Positions 46,901 through 58,900 of a DNA stretch of 64,000 nucleotides are shown here, in pieces. How positions within the stretch are numbered: position 1 is the stretch's first letter; each line of letters starts with the position of its first letter. This DNA is from Montifringilla adamsi (taxonomy: Eukaryota > Chordata > Aves > Passeriformes > Passeridae). The position numbers and the translations under genes were made by a program. The notes under the pieces are model-generated. The model was not told the DNA's origin, ran no database searches, and was given only the letters and a program-made list of their open reading frames with translations. The stretch is taken from positions 806,001 to 870,000 of the forward strand of contig JAGGNK010008670.1 in assembly GCA_017590115.1 (NCBI GenBank), written 5' to 3'.

Positions 46901-49900
46901 CTGTGCCACCCTAAGAGCAGCACTCAGCCCCTCCTCTCACAGGTGACAAGGGACATGCCAGCCCTGTGCCACCCTAAGAGCAGCACTCAGCCCCTCCTCT
47001 CACAGGTGACAAGGGACATGCCAGCCCTGTGCCACCCTAAGAGCAGGGGACATGCCAGCCCTGTGCCAGCCCCGTACCATCATCCACGATGTCCTGGGCT
47101 GCCACGGAGTTGGTGTACACCACCAGGTCAGACAGGGCCCGGCACAGCTTCACTGTCTTCCTGCGGCGGGCAAGCCTGCTGGGTTAAAGCAAACAAAAAC
47201 AGGCACTTGCAGGATTGAAGGTGTATTTCAATGCCCCTTTCTGTTCTCTTCAACAACAAGGAAATGCAGAATTGTGGGCAGGGAACCCTGTGCGGCAAAC
47301 TTCCTTGGAGAGGGTTTTGGGATGACTGCTCCTCTCGACCTCCACAGCCCATCCACACAAACAAAATTTTTCAGTTAAAACATAATGAAATAGCTGCACC
47401 ATGGCTGTTCTGGACAAAACCAAGGAGCATTTCAGTGAGAGCAGACACATTCTCAGTGGCACTTTTTTGATTGCTTTTTTCCCCATTCTCAGATGCAATA
47501 AAGTTGCCTGGGCTGTGATGCACCTTCTTTAACCTGCACGGTTTGCTGTGTTTGCAGCAGGTGAAATAGGGCCTGGCATCTTTCCACGAGCAGTGGTACT
47601 GCCACACTTCTCTGCAGTTAATTGCTGCTTGCAGCCTGTGACAGGTGACACAGCCAAAACACCGGGCTCACAGCAAACCCACCTGACAGCTGTCATGTGT
47701 GACTGACACGTCACACGTGACACAGACACAGCACCTGCTCTGGGCACAGCCTCACACACTGATGGCACAGAACAGCCCTGGCCTCACCTGAGGGGCTCCA
47801 GCTCACCTGTGGGGCTGCCCTGGCTCCTTGCCCGGAGGGTGCTGCTGGCCGTCCTCGTCGTCCGAGGCACTGTGGGCCTTGGCTGCTGCCTTTGCAGCTC
47901 TCTGTGGGGAAAGAGCCAGGCAGGGTCAGTCACTGGGGCTCCCCTACTGAGCTTGGGGCTGGGCAGGAGGCTGAGCTGGGCTTTGCAGCTCCAGGGACAA
48001 AGGTGACCCCCGGGGCTGGGCCGGCAGAGTTTCCCTGCTGTGGAGAAGGAAAGCCCAGAGCACAGTGCCCCCCTCAGCAGGGATTCCAGCTGTGGCCGCG
48101 AGCAGCTCTGTGTGCTGCCGGCTCTCAGAGCATTATTTCTGTGTGCTGCCAGGCCTCAGGGGATATTTCTGTGTGCTGCCAGCCCAGCCAGGCCTCAGGG
48201 GATATTTCTGCCAAGGGTCTGGCCAGCACAGGCCACTCTGTGCTCTGCACCTGCCCTGCTCCCTCCCAACACCAGAGGACAACACTGCTCCCCTGGCTCC
48301 AGGGCACTGCTCCTGCTGAAATCCCAGTGGATTGTGTCCTATTTAACAAACAGCAACACACAGCAGGGTCTAAATATACAGAGCACTCCTTCTGCCCACC
48401 AGTGCCTCCCCCAGTTTAGAAAATTAAACATATTCATTAGTGAAGGTGTGAACAGAGTCTGGGCAAAATGTTCAAACATCATCTTCCTGCTCTATTTTGA
48501 GCCACATACAAATATTCAAGAGATTCTAAATTATTACACTATAAAGAAAATAGCTATGATAAAAAAGATTAAAACCTCAAAATCCCCTTTTTTCATAAGC
48601 ACCTATGATTTAACAGTTTCCAGTTTCAACATTACATCTTTTGTAACGCTAAACACAGCTCCAAATGAGAGTTATTTAATCCCCTTCCATCAAGAGGTAA
48701 TTAATATAACTGAGAGCTCCTTATCCTTTTGCATCTGGCTCACTGAGCACAGATTCCTTTCCTCCCCTTGTCATACACCCTATTGGACATAATGCAGTTT
48801 GCTGTGTTTGGTGCTGACATGAAGTTGACTATATTGGAAATCATTTGCGTGGGTCTCTTTGGAGGCTGAAGGTCTGCACTGAGCATGTTCCATGCAGTTG
48901 ACTTTCAGGAATTGCCAGCTTTAGTGTCTCTGTACCTCCCCAGTAGTTTTAAAAGAGTTTATTCATTTGGCACAAGAGCTGGCTGAAAATGTCATGTGTC
49001 AATATTGTTGGGTGGATAATTCTGTATCTGCAAAAAGATCAATAGTAACCAGTCTTTCCAGGCATCCCTTCAGCTGGAAAGGCATCAGGGAGCAGTTACA
49101 GGATGTCTCGGTTGCCTCAGTCTACAATACAACCACTTTTTTTTTTTTTAACTATATATACCCTTATTTTTTCACCAGAGATGAAATGAATGGGCTTTCC
49201 AACCTGCTACATCCATTAGGATAACTGGCTGCAGTAATTAAATTATTGACAGACTTTGCAGCCCTCAGCAGAAGCAGCAGATTCCCGTGGCTGACGCTTG
49301 CCTGTGACATGTCATTCCCAGCATGTGTGTGGCCAGCAGCAAGCACAGGGTGCCACGGGCAGTGCCCACTCTCAGGGACCACGGGTACCTGCAGCTCTTA
49401 CCCCACCCTGAGGGGGGAACGTGCACTGAGCCAAAGGTGCAGAAGGAAACACGAGCACTTTAACTGATGCAGGCTTGGAATTGAAGTGTGAATGGGAGTC
49501 CTGGTACTGTCTGCTTAGGGAATTTTTGATGGCTCCTAGCTGGCTTCAGGGCAGAGGGACTGGTGACTGATTAAGTTCTTTGAAATGTCTCTTAATCATA
49601 AAAAACTGCTCAGATTCTCAGTCCCAAAGCTCCTCACCACGGAGAGCACAGCCCAGGAGCAGCAGAGTCTGGCGGGCTGGGGCAGAGGGACTGACTGGGC
49701 TGGGGTCCTGCCTCCCTGCTCAGGCACCCAGTGCAGCTCTCACTGACTCCTGCAGGAAGGGAGCTGGCAGCTGCAGCAGCTCAGGCTCAGCTGTAAACCT
49801 GAGCTCAGGGTGTGTGGGAGTAGGGGATGCAGATGACAGGAGCACATTTGTCAGGACATGGGAACGGGAGGAAACGTGGGCACTGTCCCTTGTGGGGGCT

Positions 49901-52900
49901 GCTCTGTGCCCAGCTGTGAAATGAGAGCCCTCAGCTCCTGCCTGGGCCAGTGGAAACACCCCTGAGGAGCAGCAGAGCAGGCAGTCCGGCCCAGCAGCTG
50001 CACAAACATAACCAGGACATGAAAACCAGGAGGAGATCAGGCAGAACACATCTGCACAGAGCAGGAGCACAGAGCCAGCACTCAGCCACAGCAGCCCCTG
50101 GGAGAAGGGACAGTCCCAGCACGGCCCTGCCCAGGGTGGGACACAGCAAAACTGGGCCCAGACTGAACCAGGTGCTGTCAGCTCTCTGGAAAACAACATA
50201 TGCTGAGATATTTGTCTCTGCAGCTCTTCTGCTGCAGCAAATTTGATCAGAAAATCAGCAATTCCACAGCATGAGTAAAGGTGATCTTCTAGTCACGTGA
50301 GAAGTTTTTGTTCATCTTAAAGGTTCTCAATCTTCTGAACAGATTAAGACACCAAGTGTAATCACACAGGCTCCCTCCTCACTGCCCCCATGCCCACCAC
50401 GCTTGTCTGGAGCAGTAAAACATTGCCAGGGTCTCTGGAATGCTGCCAGTCCTAGAACAGCAACTCAGCTCTCATTTATTTCACTCACCTTGTGTTTACC
50501 GAAGTTCCCCATTAAAGATCGACCATGAGACTTTTTTCCACCTTCTTTTGTGTCCAAGTTCTGTGCAGAAAAAGTGCAATAAAAAGCATAACTAAAAACC
50601 TTCAGAAATGTCTTTAAAGAGTCTGCTACAGTCTCCAAAAGGCAGCATTTCAACCTCATACAAGTTCTTGTATGTCACCCTGGCTCACTATTAGGAAAGC
50701 AAAATTATTGCAAATGAGAAAAGTCTGATCTGTGAACAAACTGAAATCCAAAATCTCATTACAGGACTTTTCTAATTTCTTTGTACGCTTCATAGTTTAG
50801 AATCATCTAACTGTAAAGAAAAATACCAACATTAGCACTCAACAACAAACCATGTAGAAAAAGCAGTCTAGCAAAACCAGGCAAATAACAACAAACCAAG
50901 ACGTCTGAGTGTTCTTGAAAGCAGCCACAAAGGGAAAAGGGAGAGGAAAAAGAATCTCCTAGCAGATAAATGTGGACTTCTCACAGGCAGCCTGCAGGCT
51001 GAGTTCCACATTCCCAGCCATGCCCCCAGACATCAGCTGGATAACTCCTGGCAGCATCTCACTTCTTCTGTCAGGAACACACAGCCCTTCATCTTCTGAA
51101 GAGCAAAACAAAACTGAAGAATATTCCCCCAGCATTTCAGCTGGGCGAGTGTTTCAGTGCTGTGAACTCCAGCTATTCCCTGTTCAGGGCTGAGCTGGAG
51201 TCACTTTGGGCTTTCATGACGATGAGGGCACGGGGGGCCCAGCAAAATCAACAACCTGTGTTCAGAGATCTGCTCAGAGCTCAGGCTGGAAGTCTCTGCA
51301 ACATGTAGAAAGAATCTTTAGCAGATTTTTACTTCTTTTAATAGCAATTATTTGGGAAAAATTGAAGGCAGACCGGTAATGAAAGAAAAATAAATGACCA
51401 TTAAAAAAGCCAGGAAAATATCCCAACTGCTCCCTTTCTGGCCCATCAGTTACACAGTAACTCCCAGAAAAGAGCTCTGTGACAATGGTTCCAGAGCAGG
51501 CACATCTCCACAGAAAATTCATCCTGTAATTAATGTCCCTGGAGTTTGCATCCAGTTCCTCAGTTCCTGGCTCTCTCATCTGAAACACATTGCACTGTGC
51601 AGTCCTCACAGGGGCTGTGAAGGGAGAGCCCACGTACCTGCTTCAGGTTCACACTGAAACTCTGGTGAGTTGCCTTCAGCAGGGCTCTCACAGTGAAGCT
51701 GTCAGGATCCTCTTTGTCCCTGATTTGGGATTCTTTTAGCAGAGACTCCAGTTTTGTTCTTATAAAAGATTCCACCTGGTGCTGAGTTGCACCATTGCTC
51801 TGAAAGACACCAGGAAACCCAGTTCAGGTGGGAGTTTGTGTCCATCCCATTACACACTGAGGTCACACAGTGCTCCCATTTCCTTCCCTCTGCAAGAAAA
51901 GACTCCTTGCACAACCCTGCCTGATTCTGCCCTTTCTACCTGTGGCTTCACTCCCATTTCCTTCTCCTTTTCCCCTGGGTCCTCCCAGCTCAGCTCACAG
52001 TCTCCCTGCAGACCCCCAGGACCTGGCCATGGGCTCTCTCTGCCTCACAGCTGTAACAAGCCCCCCCTTCTCTTTCAGAAGAGCATGAATTCCCAGCTAA
52101 TGCACTTACAGACACCCTAAGCATTAGAGTCCTGCTCCAAACAGTGAGAAAAGGAAGTGTTTTCTGTCAACAGTCATCCAGACTGTACAGACTCAAACCA
52201 GCCTCTTACATAAGGCACTTAAAGTAAAAATGAATCCTATGGAGCAGCATGAACCTGACACAGGAATTAAAAACTTAGGAATGAAAAACTCTGCTAACAA
52301 CTGTAAGTAGGACATGGAGTGTGCATGTAAGAAATGCAGAGCTGTCACACTCTGGGAACTGACTGTGTGCACATACAAAGCAGGGCTTTAACTTGCAGTC
52401 ATCCTCAATTTCATCAGCACTGTCCTCTTCTGAAACCTCTCCTTCCTCAGCATCTGCTCCAAGGCTGCAGGGCAACTTCTTACCCTAAAATTAGGAAAAA
52501 ACATCCCCAATAAATGTGGTCAGTGTTAGTTAGTGCACCCAATCTGCTCCTTTTGCTTTACCATCTGCTCCTAAATAAATCACCTACTAAATTTCTGTGA
52601 TATTGCTCCTGTGCACAGAAATGTTCTCAGCATACCTGCTTCATCAGTGGGAGATAGGAATGACACTCAAGATTTCTACAGAAGTACAGAGGATTGGTTT
52701 TTAGGCTGCATTTTGAAAATAATAATGCTGCTGCTAATGAATGGGTCACGTTCACTTCATGCTGGTACCTTCACACTGGCTTAAATCCCTGAGTGTTACT
52801 AGAATGACTCCTTATATACACTTACAGGATGAAAATTATGCTCTTATTTGAAATTGTTTGGCTAGTGAATCAATACTGCCTTTCAAAGGAAAATGTACAA

Positions 52901-55900
52901 AAAGAGCAAAAACAAGAGCAAAAAGATGAGAAGTTGGCTTACTTCTCAACAAGGTACTGATTCCTAAATCTGATTTTATCTTTTCCAACAGAGCTGCTTA
53001 AATTGAGCAGGGGATGGGAGACAGGGCTTTGTGCAGGGATCCTGTGATGCTTGAGATAGAATTTCTCATTCTGAAAGCAGCTCAACTCCACAGCAGTCTG
53101 CACCCACAGGGCTCCAGCAGTGAGAGCTGGAGGATCACACTGAAATGACAGCCTCACACGTGCTGAAAGGCAGCTCAGAAGTTCAGGTAAGAGCCAGAGA
53201 ACTCGCCCTCTCCTGCCTTTAGTGCAGTGCCGTGGGATTTCTCACAGGAGTGATGTTCCACATGATTTCCTGTGGATCCCTCAAACACCAGCCCCACGTG
53301 TTTGCACAGCTCATTAACCAGCAGCCACCCCAGAAAACTGATGCAGTGAAATGCAAAATCACGGCTGAGCACTCAAAGGGCTCCTAATTTAGGGTCAGCT
53401 CTGTACTGTGCACTGCAGCACGTTCAAACTAACATCAGACAAACTGTGAATCCCTGCAGACAGACTGACACCAAGGACAGGGGGAAAGCCAGAGTATCCT
53501 GAGAGCTCACACACAAGTAATTGCCCCCTGTGTCCAAGTAAATTAGACAATCTAATAGGGCAGAACTCTTTTAATCATCCTCCCAAAGGTCTGCCTTGTG
53601 CTTCTTCCCTGTTCTATCCATTCTGGCTTTTGGAATTCCTTTCAGAGCAAATCTCTTTGGAGTGAGAGGCTCACACAATTAATCCTGCACAGAGCTCTGG
53701 GGCCTCCTCCAGCTCCTCCTGAGCTGCTCTTCTCCCATAAACACAGCAGATGAACCATGAGCAGAGTTCCATCCCATGAACTACAGCTCTGAGCTGGGTG
53801 AGGGAAGGGCAGGAAAGCTTCACTTTTCTATCACTCCGAAGTACTTTGTCCAAGGAAGGACTGTCAGATAATGTTTGGATGCTAAAGGGATATGAACTGG
53901 TCCTCCAAAGAAAACCCACAATAAATATCACAAGCTGACCTCTGTTGCATTCTGAACATGCCCAGCAGCAAGTTACCTTCACTAGGATTTTCCCTTTTAA
54001 ATCCTGAGGGCTGGGAAGCTGTCTGGGATCTCCAGTGCTCACAGATGACAAGTCCAGTTTGTCACCAAATATCTCCTTCAGGTACTGGGCAATCTTCTTT
54101 TGCTGTTGAATACTGCAGTGGTTTTCAATGGACAGGATCACTGGAAACCTGGAAACAAAGCCCCAGACACTCTCACAGCTGTGTGTGAAGAGACCCTGCA
54201 CTCTTACCACCCACCTGGGAATGAACAGCTGAGCTCTTCCACAGATTTGCCCCCCTGTTTTCTAAACTTTTGGCAGCCCCCGGGTTCTAAAACAAGGAAC
54301 CCCACATTAACCCCAACCAAATAATGAAAACCACCTCCTTTAATTTGGAAAGTAACACCCTGTACTTCTCATCAATAAATAACACCGAACTTCTGGGCTT
54401 GGTTGGGTTTTTTTCCCACAAATCCATTGTGGGTTCTTTTTATTTAAATAAAGAAAAGGAAGTATTTTCCTTTTATTCTCTTTAAAGTACTCAAAATTCT
54501 CGACACCCACTCATGATCTGAGACTACTCTGTGTGTGTGTTTGTGTGTATGGGTGAAGTCCACAGTTTTCATAATAAACTGTTATAAAGCACCATGGCAA
54601 ATGAAACAGATTCAGAACACTGCCCCACACCTCAGTATTTCCTCAAACTACACATGACAGCTTTTCAATTTTTCTGCTGAAATAAAGTATTTTCAGTAGG
54701 TAGAGAAGATCACAGTATCGATTTTTCAGGAGAATTTCCCTGTAGATGTGAGTGAGAAGTTCTATTGAAAGATAATCAGCAGTGTCAGACTGTCCAAAGC
54801 CTTACTGAGTTCAAGAGCACAAAAAGGAGCAACTTAGGCAGAACTCTCTCCCTCAATTGATGGGAAGAGCTTGTGCAGCTGAACAATAAACACAACACAG
54901 GCAATAAACAGGGGAACAGAATCTACCCTGATGTGTTTAAAGGAATATTTGCACTTCCTGGGCTTGATGGTTGTTTGCAGTGTGGGATTAACTGCAGAAA
55001 ACAGGTGTAGCTTCAAACCTGGCTCCACACTTACTCGTTTTTGATGAAGGCGTATTTATTGATGGTTTCTGCCACGTCCCGGAAGAGGATTTTGGAAGTC
55101 AGGGTGTAGCCATGGTGCACCACTGGCTCCCCATCTGGGCCATCCCAGCAATCCACTGTTAAGACCAGAAGAGCCACACATTAAGAGGTGCCCCCAGTCT
55201 GACCCATTCCTGAGCCCCTGCTGCCAGCAGAGCTCACCTGCTCAGGCAGGCAGGGCCAGCAAGGTTCATTCACCTCTCGGCACCTCTCATTCCATCTCCC
55301 CGACCTGCCAGCTGAGCTCACACTAACAGGACAGTCTTTCCCGAGGTCAGATGAGAATTCTGCATCCTAGAACTGGTTTTTTCTCTTGTATTAATTTGAG
55401 GCTTTTTCCTCATATATAAAACTACAAAGGTGTAATAGGTCAAATAATGTTTACAGCTACCTTGGGAATGCAGTTTTTACTTCTGACAACAAACTATTTT
55501 AAAAGAATTTATTTTTTCCCACTCCCAATTTAACTTGCAGTTTTATAACTGACTGTGTGAAGAGTAACATCAAATCCAGCACATGCAGAATAGACCAGCA
55601 TAATAATGCTTTTCCTAATGAATGGCTGTACCCTGAATTTGTACCAAACTTGTCACTGCTGCTGCCTCTACAGGCAGTTAAACTTCCCAAGGAGAAAGCT
55701 GCAGAGCTATTCCCTGGGCTCTGAAGTAGCTGCAAGAGCTTTGAGGTCAAGGAAAATAACACTGCTGAGTTTTCTTGGGGGCTGTTCTGCAGAAGGCAAT
55801 CACCAAATTTTCTCAGGTTCATTTTCTCTAATTAATTTTTAAATAGAGATTAACAATATTTTTTTTTTCCAAATGACCTTTTATAATGCTAGTCATAAAA

Positions 55901-58900
55901 AATTAATATTGAGTCTAACTTTGCCAAAAGACTTTATTTCTGGAAAAGAAAAATACTAATACTAATATAAAACCACTAATGTCTTGTTATTATTTAAATC
56001 ATGCAGAGCTTAAACAAGAATCCAATGTGATCTCCACGTTCCCCCATGGCTGGGGCTCAGAGCTGGATGATCTTTAGAACCCTTTCCAGCCATCCTGTGA
56101 TCCTCTGGTGCCTGTGACACTTGCCCAAGGTGACCATTCCCAACAGAAAAATCCAGTTTGGAGTGCTCAGAAAGCACTGCAGTGCCTGAGGCAGCCCAGC
56201 ATCGCTGCTGAGAGCGCGGCCCTGAGCCTGTGACCGGCGCAGCCCCCGTGCAGCCCCGTGCAGCCCCCGTGCAGCCCCCGTGCAGCTCACCTTCGACGCA
56301 GCGGCAGCCGGCCTGCAGCACGCGCGCGTACATCTCGGCCCGCGACTGGGACAGCAGCTGGTCCCCGCTCAGGTAGGTGTTGTGGGACGAGGCGATGAAG
56401 TAGTGGCACAGGGGCTGCTCCATGTCCTGGTGCACCTCGCGGTGCAGGGGGTTGGACACCTCGCACGCCGGGCTGCGCATGAAGCTGGTGAAGCCTGCGG
56501 GCACAGCCACACGTCGGGCAGGGCAGGGAGAGCGCTCTGCACCCTGCCAGGGCTGGGGCTGACACTGCCGGGGCACTCCAGGGCACAATGCAGGACATGG
56601 GCAGGGAGAACACTCTGCACCCTGCCAGGGCTGGGGCTGACACTGCCGGGGCACTCCAGGGCACAGTGCGGGCCATGGGCAGGGAGAGCGCTCTGCACCC
56701 TGCCAGGGCTGGGGCTGGCACTGCCTGGGCACTCCAGGGCACAGTGCAGGTCATGGGCAGGGAGAACACTCTGCACCCTGCCAGGGCTGGGGCTGGCACT
56801 GCCTGGGCACTCCAGGGCACAGTGCGGGCCATGGGCAGGGAGAACACTCTGCACCCTGCCAGGGCTGGGGCTGACACTGGCTGGGCACTCCAGGGCACCG
56901 TGCGGGCCATGGGCAGGGAGAACACTCTGCACCCTGCCAGGGCTGGGGCTGGCACTGCCTGGGCACTCCAGGGCACAGTGCAGGTCATGGGCAGGGAGAG
57001 TGCTCTGTACCCTGCCAGGGCTGGGGCTGGCACTGCCTGGGCACTCCAGGGCACAGTGCGAGCCACCCTGGCTCAGCAGCAAACGCCTGCTTGTAACAGA
57101 GCTCCTTGGTGGCACTCCTGTGCTGTGAATGGCAGTGCCCTGAGCATGGATGGGGGCACTCAAGGCAGCAGCCACCCAGCCGTCGATCAGCAGCCAAGTC
57201 ACTGACCTGTCATCTTCACAATTTTCTTTTTCCTGCAAGTTTATTCAAGAAGATGGTACTTCATTTATAACCCTCTAAATGAGAGCAGCACTGAACAGGG
57301 AAAGTTTTAAAAATACCTCCTTTAAGAATGAAACATTCAAAATATTTGCAAAGGATGGTGCAAACAATACCAGCCCTGAAAGCAGCTCAGAGATAAAAGC
57401 AGCTGCAGCAGCAGGTTAAGAGGAGCAGAAATGCTTGCAGAAATATTGTTTAAGTGTCACAGCTTGTTTGTTTTACTTTCTTTATTTCAGTTTGAGTGCA
57501 GCGCCCTGGGTCACATCAGAAGCTTGTTGAAGGGAGGCCATACCCAGGACTTAAATACCATGTGGAGGAAAATTCCTACTTCCCCCCTCCCCAAATCACC
57601 ATGTACATTGTGCTGCTGCACAGAAGCTTCCTTCTGGGCAAAGGAACACAACATGGCTTTTAATCTACTTCATCTCAGCTCTGAGGCTGATCTGATACTA
57701 AATTGAATTCTGAATAAACATACAATTTACAAGTGCTTTCACAAGCAATGGGAATCAGGTATTAAAACCCAATGAAAATGCAACTATCTGTACTTCATTC
57801 CACAGAAGCAGAAAAGAATGGACTGTGCAGGATCCCAGATCCCCAGAGCCAAGGCAGAATGAACACTTGGCTTTCATTACCTCACTGGGAGCAGGCTGTA
57901 GATAAACTGCGTGGTACAGGACAGTTTTGTAAGAGTGAGCAATAAATCCCCACAGCCTCAGGCAGCCAGCCCCACTCCTGAGGATGGCTGTGATGGATGG
58001 CTGAGAGCTGCTGCCTCACCACACCACTCACATCTCCCCCCTGACTCACAAAACGCACCCACTCTCCCGGCTGCTGATCCAGGGGACAGCAAAAGCCTCA
58101 CCAAACACCATCAAAGCACTTCCACTCAGCGTGGCAAGAGGAAACTCACGCTGAAACCAAAACTTTTACCTTCAATCCCAAGAACATTCTGCTTCTTGTT
58201 TTCTTCTGACACTTCAAACTTCTGTATGATGTCCAGACAATATTCTGGGGTCACATTATTCATCTGCACAAAAATAACAGCAGAGGTACACTCATTTTAA
58301 ACGTCACCAGCATGTGAAAATCTACTTTACTTGGAGGAGACAAACAGGAGTGAGAGGAAGGCATCAATTAAAACCTGTCATTTTAGTCTCAAGATTAAAA
58401 TTAGCTGTTTAGCAGCCTTAAAAGTTGTACTGGCCAATACTGCTGAAATGAGAACTATGACATTATATTCTTTAATATAATCTTCTTAGACATGCAAAAA
58501 GATTTGGCAGGCTTGGATTTCATTTTCATGTGTTTTCCACTCCTATGATTTCATTACTTCCAAGGGAGTTCACTGTAATACACAGTCTAGGAGAGAAATA
58601 ATTAAATTCTGAAATGAAAAACAGCAGCTTTTCTGAAACAAATAGGAATTTTGTCAACAGCTTCAGCTAGCCCACAGCTGAGGTTCTAACTGATTTGTGG
58701 GGCACTTACAAGTAGACACTTATATTTCCTTCAGAACTAAAGGGAAGGAGTAGCTCCCATCACTCATCTAATCTTTCCTCACTGCCTTGAGTAGTAGAAT
58801 GAGGACTGGGTGGATTTCATTTCTCCACTACCAACATCACAGGAAGAAAATACTGGCTCTCAAACCTCTGGCACCTTTCTTGTGCCTTCATCCTGTTCAC

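Noticed and set aside
46194..47063. CRISPR-like array
   Set aside because: The copies are contiguous with no unique spacers, and the locus is an intron of a vertebrate gene.
46313..47218. 301-codon open frame made of a 21-residue repeat
   Set aside because: It is produced by the 63-bp intronic minisatellite of PLCH1 and ends at an ordinary exon; there is no start context or homologue to support a protein.
56291..56494. MME relative or PLCH2 as alternative gene identities
   Set aside because: Exon content, conserved tail motifs and the MME-STRIT1-PLCH1 order fit MME and PLCH1; the 1p36 paralogues MMEL1 and PLCH2 have no STRIT1 between them as far as I know.
56280..57238. Overlapping repetitive frames of 200-290 codons on both strands
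   Set aside because: They come from the 78-bp repeat (a multiple of three) joined by chance to part of a real PLCH1 exon.
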